Assembly: GCA_013368315.1 (NCBI GenBank)
Contig: JAACJM010000105.1
Span: 1 to 64,000, forward strand
From: Tetrapyrgos nigripes
Taxonomy: Eukaryota; Basidiomycota; Agaricomycetes; Agaricales; Campanellaceae
Reading direction: 5' to 3'
Length of the DNA: 64,000 nucleotides
Positions 12,212 through 22,890 of this stretch are shown one piece after another (the first letter of the stretch is position 1; every line of letters starts with the position of its first letter). A program made the position numbers and the translations under genes. The notes under the pieces were generated by a model. The model saw only the letters and a program-made list of their open reading frames with translations. It made no database searches and was not told where the DNA came from.

Positions 12212-15200
12212 TCAGAACGTAAACCCGTACTCAAGAAAGTAATCGATATTCGCCATGAAACCTTCCCAGTCTTCCTGATGGGTCCCAATGCTGGAGGGGG
12301 TATTAATATCTATCGTTCTTGTAAGCCACCTAAATAATCTCAGCTTACCTCGAGGATGTCATCATATGTAGGTCTCCTCCACTGGAAAAGGTCGATAAAG
12401 ATTGATTTATGGGTTGCGGACCTGGGGCGCGATCTTGCGTTAGAAATTGTTCTTGTGAACCCTTGCAAAGACACCCACGTATCTCTTCATGCACGACATG
12501 CTGCAATTCCGACGAGCCAATGTCAAGAGATTCATCTCGAACCTGATGCACACCGCCGACATCGCTAGCGACCGTGCCATACAACGCTGGTGTCCAATCA
12601 TCCGGGGAAGACCCCAACACATTCGAAACTGAATTGAAACCATTGGAAAGGTCGTTGAAGAAAGCCGCGTCCATGTCAAGCGATTCAGTGGTAGACGACG
12701 CTATATTGGACACGGAGGTGAGGATGTCTGCGCTCGAACCCGAATTTGTCATTCCTCGTCGCTGATCCTGGAAGGCTGAGGTTTCTTCAAATCCACTGGC
12801 CGTGGCAGGGTATGGCGTTCTTGATTCGGATAGGAAATTTAGATGTTGATTTGGATTTTGAATTGTCTGTGGTACGCGATTTGAGCCCGCTAAAAGTCGT
12901 CCTATCTCTGGCGGCGTATCTGTACGAGATGGATTCGTAGGTGGGTCCATCGTCGACTGGGGGTTCCTTTCTGGATCCATCTCCCGTGGTCGCTTCAACA
13001 GGGCGGACTCTGGTGTTTCTTGTACATGTATGGGATACTGCAGGCCTCCGCCAGACATGATTACGTGCATTAGATCACTAGACACACAGCGTAATCAGTA
13101 GGCTGAAAATGAGAGCGATTAAATGGACTGTTCGCATACACAAAACGTCCAGCAGTCATGTATCTGGAAAACGTTGAGTTGAAGCAAATGATATAGTAAG
13201 TAAAGAGGAACTCGCACGTCTTCTCCCAATCCCGCATAATTCCAACGCTTTTGAAGACAGTCGCCATCTCTTTTTGCGGTTCAATCTGCAGTTGCAACTC
13301 CTTGCTTCTGAAAATGCATATCATAATGATGACTGCCGAGCTCATCAGAGCGACCTGCATGAGCAAAAGTAACACGGCGCGGACACATACGCCCGAGTCA
13401 GTGACTGCCGCAGACTTTCATGAGGGGTTCACTCAACTGGAAGCTCACTGAGCATAGCATGGCCATGCCTTCTGTGAAGCACATCGATAATATTGATGCA
13501 GGATCGAGCAGCATTCATGCATATGGCCACCGAGGGAAACGTTGACGATAATTGTCCCCCTTGTTTCAAGAGTGGGATAAAAGATCTGTGCGCGTGCAGC
13601 TGTATCCAGTAAAATACAGCATGCAGCGAGGCGGATTGAACAATATAAACGGTGTTGGTACAGTGAGGGTCCCATTTAACTGTAGATAATCGAAAATGAA
13701 AACGATATCAGACTGCTGCGTTCAGCCTGAAGGGAAATGAAAGGGACCACTGACGATGGCTTGGTAAAGCATCTGTCCAACTATTGAGAGCCGAGTCGAT
13801 CTGAGTAGCTGCCTTCTCATTCCATTGAGTATCAGGAACGCCCATGGCGTCTATGAGCTCGGATTTACGGACTGAGTACTGTGCTAGATATCAGGATGCT
13901 GATTCCGAAATCGAAAAGCACAAATTCTCACCAGTGTGCGCTGACAGAAAGCTAAAATCTCTACTAGCTTTATGAGACAGTTCCAATAGGCGGAATTTGA
14001 CGTCTTGGAAGTCGACAAGGTCGATACATCGATGAATGGACTGCCCCATACGCTGTCATCGTACTCAACGAGAGGCTCGAGGTCATACCTGATCCAAGGA
14101 AAAGTCAGCTTGATCTGCGTATCTCATAATTCATGATCGACTCACTCATCTTTCGAGGAAGCGCATGGGCGACCAAAAAATGCACTCCAAAGCGTGTCAT
14201 TCATGGACAGAAACCAAAATGCACGTTTCCAGAGTTCTCTCTCCAGCGTAGGCTTTTCTAATGGATCTCGACGTCTGTGAAGACCGCGTTCGTGGGCAAG
14301 GCGGATACACAATCCAGTTAATAACCAGGATGCTTCATTGTGAAAGCTAGTTCGCAGGAAAGATATCTCCAGCTTTGATAAAGGTAAGTAGGTGAAATAT
14401 TTCCGTAGAGGGAGATAAATCATACATACACAGAACGTCTGTAGCTCATATAAGGATACAGGCTCTGCGAACATGTTCCGCGTGAGCTTTAACTGCTGGA
14501 ACCATCTCCACCCTAAAGCTAGAGTCACAGAAGAGTCTTCTGGGAGATTCCTGGAATCAACTGAATACTTTGAGGCCACGGAGCATACAGCTAATACCAA
14601 CGCCCCAAACTGGTGATCGCGCAAGTGAAGTCCTTCTGCAACAGACCTTTCAAAGCTTGCTTGATGTAAAAGTGGTACATGAGGATGATGATGGGTGAAG
14701 TAGACCTCCACAAGCGATTGCAGATGATCATGCTCCGGGAATTCGTACACGGGTTTACCCTCGACGTACGTTCTCTCAAACTTTCCGAGGGTCAGGACCG
14801 TCCAGTATCAGCCAGATTCAACAAGGCGAGAGCTAAGGCTCACCTGAGACGGCACATAGTATTCCCACCTCCTTTCATAGTACGGGTACTTCATTATATC
14901 GATGGCGCTAGTAATCAAAAATACGCTGCTCGACTTGCCAAAGTGACGGTTTTGCATCCGGGTTAGACGGACTTTTGCAATCTCGTGGCTCAATGCTTCT
15001 CCCTCGCTGTAATCTGATTCCTCCTCCACACTGGAGGGAGAAGGGCCAGATTGAGGGGTGGACTGAGCATCGACCGTGCTACGAGAAGTCTGATGTTGCG
15101 CCCAGCTTTCATGTCTGCGTGCACGAGCAAGCTCTTTCTCAAGATGGCGGACATAGGTAGCAATATCTACCAGAATCTCGCGCACAGAATCTTCGTCTTC

Positions 15201-15712
15201 CGGAATGTTGAAGGGTTGGGAAGCTTCGGCAAGAATCGATGAAATAATTGATTTCACGGCTGCGAAGTTAGATGTATTGCTACGAGGCATCAGCGAAAAT
15301 TATTCAGAAACGCGGCATAGTACGAGCATTTACCCTGTCTTTGGCCCTCGTTTCTACATACAAAATACGTGAATAGAATATTGCTGAAAGAGCTTCAATC
15401 TCGATGAGACGACTTACTCTCTTTGCCACCGTATGGGTACACGCTGTATTCCAAGTGATGCAACTGCTGCAGACCCCGTCTGGCATAGTCGCACTATCGC
15501 CTATCAAAATCAGGTCGATACGAAAAGCTCTTTATCAAGTTTGATGACACTCACATCGAACTACAGAGAATGATTTTGAGTCACAATAGGCCAGTGGTAA
15601 AATATTAAGATAGATAAAGAATAAACCAACCTTTTCTCCGACGACATTCATCGCAAGCATTCTGAGTTCTTCGCTTCTTCCTACTAACATTCTCCTCGTC
15701 TACGTCGGTCAT
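12212..15712 (-). CDS. XlnR-type Zn2Cys6 transcription factor with fungal_trans domain
   Basis: This is a nuclear DNA-binding regulator. Exon 1 (15712-15631) ends in NACDECRRRK. A 6-base exon (15555-15560) adds VRC, and exon 3 from 15500 gives DSATMPDGVCSSC followed by CTHTVAKR, completing a C6 zinc cluster. A short KRGPKT exon and a linker helix (HLEKELARARRHE) follow. The middle segment has RHFGKSSSVFLI, then the fungal_trans (PF04082) region PLLHQASFERSVAEGLHL to LCIRLAHERGLHRRR, and W-K-R-A-F-W. The C-terminus is Ser/Thr/Asn-rich, ending in EDWEGFMANIDYFLEYG. At least eight introns are needed. Its nearest neighbour upstream is a tannase/feruloyl esterase gene, so control of plant-polymer use is a fair guess but not shown. 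Confidence 0.85.
15555..15560 (-). other. 6-base microexon encoding part of V-R-C in the zinc cluster
   Basis: Minus-strand TTCGAT lies between an intron of 70 bases (15561-15630, GTTGGT..GTAG) and one of 54 bases (15501-15554, GTGAGT..ATAG). Splicing joins G+TT (Val), CGA (Arg) and T+GC (Cys), which supplies the third cluster cysteine at the correct C-x6 spacing. Without it the cluster has only five cysteines and the frame carries no replacement. Confidence 0.8.
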
Positions 15713-15940
15713 CGATATTGACAATCTTTCCTGGTTTCTGATAGCCTTGAAAATCTGAACAGCGGGTAAGGGAAGATGGAGGATTCGCGACGCGTCCTGT
15801 CGTCCCTCGTGCTTGGTAACAATTTGCAAAAGAAGTGTTGCCGGTCATGTGATTTGGAATTGCAAAAGCTGCGCCAGCGTTTCTCACGCCACTCATGCTA
15901 GATGTAGGCAGTATAATTGCATCAAGCAATGCAACTCGAC

Positions 15941-17839
15941 CTAGAGACCAATACAGGCCCAGCTCTCAGGGTGGCTAGAGTTACCGCTCCCATCATAGGT
16001 ATTCCTTGACGAATACTTACAATGACTCCTCTCCAGCGCAACACTTCCCTCCGTTCTAATCGTGTCATTCACAAACTTCGTCCCAAGTAGCCTCTCGGGA
16101 GCAACTCCCTCCTCAACCCATCTAACCATCGCCATCAACACGTTCCTCTCAGGGTTCAACTCCAAATCCGTAGCATTGACGCCACTTCCATCCCCTCCTC
16201 CAGCTCCTCCCAAGATCTGTCCAAGCTCCTACGCCTCCTGAACAGTGTTCCATCCCGCTAATCCTGAAGAATCTCCAAAACTCGTTCAGCTGGCTAGGGT
16301 CCAATCCCATCGTGCTCGAAACGTGCTCATAGTACCTCTCACTGTTAGCGGAAGTGATAATACCATCTGCTTGACCGTGATATGCAATCAGTTTGCCTTG
16401 TCGGTCGCGGAAGGAAGAGATGTTGCCGTTCCAAGTAGCGATGTTGAAGGGGTTGCGTTGTTCGGCAAGTGCCCAATCCTCTTCTCCTAGCGTAGTGACG
16501 TCGTAAGAGGAATCGTTGTAGATGACGTAGCGGAACCAGTCCTGTGTTCGGTGAGTTCTCGATGAAGGTCAGAAAAGGGAGGTAAGATGTCCACTCACAG
16601 ACGTATAGCCGAACAATTCACCTGTGTACATAATCGGTATATTCTCCCCCCCAGGTTGCGGACGAGGAAAGGCCAATTTGCGTTGAATAAAGAACGGTTT
16701 ATACACCTCTCTGATCATTTCAGCCTGCTCCTCCGTGATACAGTCCTCCCTCCGTTTGCGTTTCATTACACAGAAGTCTGGCAGGCTCGTAATCACAAAG
16801 ATTAGGATCCTCAATAATTCCATCCTCGACGCCGTCAATCCCATCACACTGCGCAATGACATCCGGATGAATTAAGGTTACCCATTTCTCCGGACTCACA
16901 AATCGCGAAGCGGAGCTATTACCGGTGATCGCGTAGAAGTGCCCACTCCAAGAAAGCAAATGATTGAAGTCGGCTGCCAGAGCACCAGCAACGACACCAT
17001 CAAAGTCTTCAGGGAAGTCTTGGACGGATTTCAAGCCTTGACGACCACCTATACGACTTGTTATTGGTTTAAACAACGTGAAAAACTTCGACCCACTCAC
17101 CGGTACTACATCCGAGATAGAAAGACGTGGTGTGAGGGGAACCGTAGAAGCTAGAAGTAAGAGTTTTTCCGATGGCAACACCAGTGTGGATGCTTAATAG
17201 GAACGCAAGGGTGACACGTCATTGAGCCCAGTGAAGAAAGACCAAATTCGAACGACTTACGAACGGTAAGCAAAGTCTTCGATGACTCCAGGCTTGTTCA
17301 GGAATGGCACACCGGATGTTCCGTTATGACCGTTGTTGGCGCCTACAGTCGCGAAACTAAGGGCAGCTGAGTATGCCAGGTCTTCGTACTGGATACCTGG
17401 GTGAGAACATATGGATTAGAATGATGTCTGCACGAGAACTTGGGAGCACACACATCCTGAAAGACCACCATTACCCGTACTCAAAAATCTCCCAGTCCAA
17501 TTTCTCGGAAACCAAACCTCCAAACTAATCTCAGAGTCACTGGACGTCGCTACAGACATCGCGATACGACATGTATCCGTTAAAACCACCTGGGAAGGCC
17601 TACCACAGGTAGGATCGTTGTCCGGAAGGGTCAAGTTTGTGCCTGCGGACACGAGCTTGGTGAACCAGACGGTGGTATTATATTCAGGAATGACAGAGGG
17701 TATCTGAACAGCAATCGAAGTGCACGTCGCGTCAAAGTTGGCTCGAAACTGGAGTAGCGCCACAAAGAGTACTGGTTAGGAGTTGACTCGCGGGTAGTAG
17801 TAGAGGCCAAAAACGCGTCAGCTTTGCCTGTTTGACCAT
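15941..17839 (-). CDS. Tannase/feruloyl esterase family protein, with an apparent frameshift
   Basis: A secreted esterase of the tannase family (PF07519), which splits ester bonds of gallate or ferulate. Recognisable parts are LVSAGTNLTLPD, CRIAMSVATSSDSEI, NWTGRFLSTGNGGLSGC, DLAYSAALSFATVGANNGH, the nucleophile motif FYLGCSTGGRQG rebuilt across an intron (about 17105-17050), DFPEDFDGVVAGALA, PDVIAQCDGIDGVEDGII, and a C-terminus SSRNTYDGSG ending at the stop 15941. Between RLLCNETQTEG and CITEEQAEMIREVY (about 16745-16790) the frame changes by one base and no plausible intron repairs it. The N-terminus is also unclear: the first ATG after a TATA-like box (17839) is not in frame with the body that begins near 17763. 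This is a sequencing error or an early pseudogene. Confidence 0.75.
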
Positions 17840-17891
17840 AGGAAGAAAGGTGGGAACAGAGTCGGCAAGATAACAGTTCAAGACCCGCCCC

Positions 17892-17899
17892 AATTTATA
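17892..17899 (-). promoter_or_regulatory. TATA-like box upstream of the tannase gene
   Basis: Minus-strand TATAAATT lies about 50 bases before the first ATG (17839). It is a fitting position for a fungal core promoter, judged on sequence alone. Confidence 0.35.
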
Positions 17900-20051
17900 C
17901 CAATCTCCCAACCTCAGCAGATGCGCAAAAACATTTAAAATCGGAGTGTTATACCGATGGAGTAACCTCATGACTGTACTAGTACAGCGGGTCCTGTACT
18001 GTCCTGTACTCCGGAAAATGGGAAACAACCGACTTGCATAGTGTAACCGGTGCGCAATATCGGACGATGGTGCCTTTACGGGGCCCGTAATTTGCCCGCA
18101 ACACTAAGAAGCAAGAGGTGTACTTGAGAGTTTGGAAGTGACGTTGGTGGTGCCTGGGAAAACTGAAAATTGCCTTTTATATTTCTTCAACGGTTTGACG
18201 GCGCGACCGACGAAGGAGAGAACCACCTCCTGGAACTATGGCTATGTCGCAATCACCCAAGCGCACGAGCGTTTACTTTTTGTGAGCTTGTGATCTCTTC
18301 CCCATACGGTTGCGCTTACAATATTTCTGTATTGGTGCAGATACTCAGGCTATTGATTGATCTTTCTCGACCCTTCCCTTGGTGCCTGCTTTGCCTCGAA
18401 TTAGACGAAGTTATAGGAACGAACAATATCATGCTTTCTGGTGAGATAAATCTCTGTTCCGTGAAGGATCTGAGGTATGGAATTCCCGCCATTGACCGGG
18501 TATCTGTTCACTCAACTCCAGCTCGGCCTACTCTGTTGAAAATCCGCCACAACCATGGGCTTTTGACCCGACAGTTGAAAAAAAAAGTGGGCAAGCCGTG
18601 TCATAAATGTGTTCTACATGTATTCCTCTGAATAGGCTGCGCAGGTCTGGCGCATGTCATGGATAATGTTGACTGTCCATTCCTCCACTGAGTCTGTAAC
18701 AGGTAAGTTATTTGTTGAGGACTCACTCTGCATATCGTCTGGAATCTTGACCCATATTGCTCTCTTTCTCCCTTTTACAGTCGCTGGCTGTCTGGAAGAA
18801 CAACATTTCATCGTTTCTCGAGATATATCCCTGATCTCTACATGCCAGCTCATGTCAGTCAACCCACTGCTACGGTCAGCCTTGGTCAGCCTGCGGGACA
18901 AATCATCGCTGACTGTCACATTATGTGGAATCTCTTCTAACCACGATCGCTTGCCTCAGTGCTTGATGGAGTCCCATTATCCAAGCCGACGTGTCTTTCT
19001 CATCAAGACTTGCAACGCTTTCACTGTCCTCGGCCTTCCGACTCTTCCACGAGCAACTTGTGTGACCTGCTTGTGAATTCGGAGGCACTTCTGTAACGCG
19101 TTGTCGACCACCTGTCCAAAATGTCGACATAAGATAACATCCGCGGTCTCGAATTTGTCCACTTCTAGCAACGCGGGGTAAAGGGGGTAATTATCACGGA
19201 ACAGAGGCTAACAGAGGACGGTATCAGACGCTGAGACGGTACACGTTTTATCCAGCTTTGTGTGTCTAGACAAAATAATAATTCATTCTCGAGCTGGTTC
19301 TCACCTTAGCCCGAAGTGCTTGCTAACGATAAAAGACTACAGACGAGCTTTAGCTTCCTTCTAGTGCTACTCTGTGTACGTACGGCGGCCAGCTTGGCGT
19401 TCCTGTTCCTCCCAACCTCCCTATAGTGCACAGCTGCCGGACAATGTTTACATGTACATGTCCTCACCATGTACACCGGTTAAACTCTTTCAGAAACAGG
19501 AGCCTGTATGCAGCATTACTTTACTCAGATCAACAGGCACCCCCCATACTGGGGTTTCAATGTTTAATCGTTACTAAAGACTCCGAGGCGTCGATGAGCA
19601 GCTTTGGCAGCCCTGATTTGCTTGAACCATCGTCATCGCTGACTGTTACAGTGGCGGATGGATCTAAGCATTGACGTCGGCACGCGCTAAGGATCCACAT
19701 ACTTACTGCAGAACCATGTACGCAACGTTGCCTTCACACTTCTTCTCTAATGCGCTGTATAATAAGCTATATAAGTACACTCTGGTTACTCTTCTGAGAT
19801 TCTACATATGGTGATTGATTATGTGGGGGCAAGGAAAATCATATGCAAGTGGGTCAAGCGATCGATCAAAAAATAATGGGATTGGAAAACACATGTCAAA
19901 TAGTAACGGTATGTCTGCGTCATGCTGAAGAGTAAGAAAAGCGTTGCAAGCAAGGTTGTGGGGTAACGGGGGCGTGTAAAAGAAGATGGGACACGAATTG
20001 AATCGTGTAGGCGTAGGCATGAACGTGTGGTCATTGATGGACGATGTGGGG
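17900..20051. other. No assigned gene between the tannase and the small gene
   Basis: Open frames on both strands around 18170-19170 have no recognisable domain and are interrupted. The minus-strand frames at 19171-18614 can be read almost continuously but with stops, which suggests a decayed gene rather than a live one. Short copies of GTACAGG/CTGTACT occur at about 17975-18010. Beyond 19200 I see nothing to annotate. Confidence 0.3.
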
Positions 20052-20489
20052 CTAATGTGACGACGAGTCGAATTGGGACGACGTCGTCGATGTAGTTGAC
20101 ACTGCAGTGTAACTGGAGGGAGACTATTGGCAAAGTGCCAGTCAGTAAAGCTGTACGTGCTGTGAAGAAGTATTACACACCCTCGATATGTACTTTCGCC
20201 TCTGTGTACCACTTAATCTGCCTGGATTTGACAGACTCGAGTCAAGCTCGCAAAGATCCGGAGGAGAGTCAACATGCACAGTTCCTGGCAGTAGAGTCGT
20301 CTCGAGATTGGAGATGTACAGTTGTAGCTTGGAAGTTAGGCCTTGGGCTACAGGGCACGATGACCAGAAACCATAAACACATGTCATTGGTAACAACGAA
20401 GAACACTTACGAGACCAACCACTAGCACCGTGTAATGACCTAGAAGCATTGTTGCCCTGGCTATTTGAGCGAGATGGTGGTGAAGACAT
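20052..20489 (-). CDS. Small three-exon protein, unassigned (about 105 aa)
   Basis: I do not recognise the family. Exon 1 (20489-20411) starts MSSPPSRSNSQGNNASRSLH. Exon 2 (20347-20181) encodes QGLTSKLQLYISNLETTLL and then VDSPPDLCELDSSLSNPG. Exon 3 (20123-20052) encodes a Ser/Thr-rich tail ending QFDSSSH before TAG. The two introns are 63 and 57 bases with GTAAGT..GTAG and GTGTGT..ATAG borders, and the three exons sum to 318 bases with an open frame throughout. The ATG at 20489 was chosen over 20555 because a TATA box at 20562-20568 would put the transcript start between them. No signal peptide or membrane helix is seen. Function is unknown. Confidence 0.5.
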
Positions 20490-20561
20490 GTTAGAAGAAT
20501 GAGAAGGATGACGCGACTGGTGGTGGATGAGCTGTTGGTGCCTAAAATGTGCCAACGTTGC

Positions 20562-20568
20562 TTTATAG
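20562..20568 (-). promoter_or_regulatory. TATA box of the small three-exon gene
   Basis: Minus-strand TATAAAG lies 73 bases before the preferred ATG (20489). A start about 30 bases downstream would fall near 20530, which excludes the earlier in-frame ATG at 20555. Confidence 0.35.
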
Positions 20569-20569
20569 C

Positions 20570-22890
20570 ATCGGTTGCCCCCCTATTCAAATAGACCCTG
20601 CGTCACCTGATCGAGGACCGATTCGGGCCGGCCAAAAATTAAAATATTCGAGACGTCTCCAAGACGCTGCAATTCTGTACTGTCCCTAAACAGAGGCCTG
20701 GTGCAATCCTTTTCAGCAGAGATGCCAAAGAGACTGTGTACAGTGTTCCCTAGGGCCACAGAAGCTGTCAGTGGCGTAGCCGAGGCTGTTCCGAAGCTAT
20801 GTATCCACTTCGTCCACAGCACTGCTGCCAGACCGACGGATTCCGATGGAGATAAGTGGAGGCCAATGGAGGCATCGATGATTTCATTTTTTTTTTGAAC
20901 ACGTATAGCTATAGCGACGAGACTGTGTCGGCCGGAAGAAACCGCGGCTGCGATGTCGTATTATGGAGAAGGGTTGTATATGGCACAGCAAAAGCCAAAC
21001 GGAACCAGTCCTGCCAAGGGTCAAACTGTGGAGGCGAGTTTGCGGGGGAAAAAAGATGAGGAAACATACAAATGAGATTTGTGTCGTCATTGGGTGCTAT
21101 GGTCTCCTGATTCACGACGTCGTCAGGAGTCTGTTGGTGCATACAGCAGCGGCGTAGAAAATGACGCGTCAAGATCACGTCCAGTAGAAAGGACGAAGAA
21201 CGTACACCCTAAAACACCCTCAGAATCCAGCTCAACGCTACCTCAATCAAGCACTCCTAGTCTAATTAACAATTCCAGACCTCAAGACGACTCTCTCGCG
21301 AGTACCCCTCCGAAAAGCCCTTTCGTATCCGCCAATTATAAGGAATAATCTCGTCGCCTGGAACGCAAAACATGAGCAGTGACAAATGAGGAGAACTAGA
21401 AAGACAACAAAAGGCTATGAAAAGCTTAGAAGATATTTTTGCCTTTTATCACGGACAGTAGATCCATTGTTGAACAAGTAGAGTCGGGACAGCGTTATAT
21501 CTTCGATCTGAGTTTCGGACGACATCAAGCAAGGCTTTGACCATAGCCATATCGATATTCTGCAACTGTACAAAGGGATTGAGAGAAAGCTGGACGCGTT
21601 TTTACCCAACGTTTACCTCATCATCTAAAAATAAAAGATCGTCCCAAGACGACTCAAGGACACAGTTACATCCCATCTCAACACCAGAGCTGTCTTTAAC
21701 CAGGTATTCAATTCTTTTTACTGCGTGCGTCGCTGAGCTGCCTGGGCATGACAAAACAGCAGTGACGCTGGTGGTAGAAATGGCATTTCAGTGTTGTACA
21801 GTACGTGGGATGAAAATGATGAGAGTGAGAGATGGAGAATGGAGAGAGATAGAAAAGAGGTAGTGGTAGATGGAAAGAAAGAGAGAGCAGAGGAAGAGAG
21901 AGAGAAAGACAGGCAGAGGCAGCAGGCAGAGGCAGAGGAAGCTAGTGTAGTAGAACAGTGACGACGACAACAAATCGGACACAAGGAGAGAATGAAAGAA
22001 CGAAAGAACGAACAAACGAACACCAGTCCCTGAGGAACCTCGAAGAGTCACAAACTCGAACAGGATGGGGGAAAGGGGAAGGGGAAGGGGGGAAAACGAT
22101 GGATGAGGAAGGGTGGGGGAGGATGGAGAGGTGGAGAAGAAGATGGAAACTACAAACGGCGGCTGAGTCTGACTAGTGTGGGCTGCAAGTGAATTCAAAA
22201 GAGAAAAAGACAAACAAGAGATAGGAATAATCATGCAAGGGAATGTGGATGTGACCGTAAAAGTAAACCTTTGACAGTAACATGAGCGAGTAATGAGGAC
22301 GGTATATGCAGAGAGCTGGAAAGAGATGTGAGGATTGAGATGGGATGAGACGAGACGAGACGATATATGAAACACGAATGGCAAACGACCATGGCCACCA
22401 AGGAGAGGCAGAGAAAATATACAGCACGCAAGCAAAACAAAGTATGATGACAAAAAGAACAAGCAAGCGTAAGCACAAACAGTAAGATAAAGTTGAATAA
22501 AGCGACAAGCGCCGAAAATGTTAGAGTAAGATAAGGTGGTACGATTGGTAGAAGAAGTAGATGGGTGTATGTAAAAATTCCTCCTTACGCCGTGCACTCG
22601 GCTCATAGAGTTCTAGAGGAATGTGAAGATAAGGTATATGTACCAGAGTCATGAGGAGACCGTCAAGAGAATGTCCGTCAAGGTATCTTTTGTTAAAGGA
22701 ACGCAAGCGTCAAAGGAATGTGGTGACCTGCAGCATATGTACAGTGTAGGGAAGTCTAGAAGGCGAGTGAAGGGTAACAGACAGGAAGTGTGTAGGGCAG
22801 CGTGGAACTGAAGATACCGAGGAAGTGATAAAGGAAGACGTGGGAGGTCATAAGACGAGGGAACGCCGATGCTACCGGTCTTGCGGTGGT
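20570..22890. other. No assigned gene; strongly purine-rich plus strand from about 21780
   Basis: Between 20570 and 21700 there are scattered open frames without a recognisable domain. A Ser/Pro-rich stretch at about 21200-21348 on the plus strand (PKTPSESSSTLPQSSTP) looks protein-like but has no clear start or partner exons. From about 21780 to 22200 the plus strand is almost a pure G/A run with GAGAGA- and GGGGAAG-type repeats. A long open frame on the opposite strand here is best explained by that composition. Part of this may be 3' untranslated sequence of the gene ending at 22891. Confidence 0.35.

Noticed and set aside
18614..19171. Transposase or integrase relic on the minus strand
   Set aside because: The frames are protein-like in places but no catalytic motif or terminal repeat could be found, so no assignment is made.
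21718..22606. Long open frame on the minus strand rich in Ser, Leu, Phe and Pro
   Set aside because: It lies opposite a G/A-rich repeat tract where stop codons are scarce by composition. There is no domain, no plausible start context and no codon bias; best seen as an artefact or untranslated sequence.
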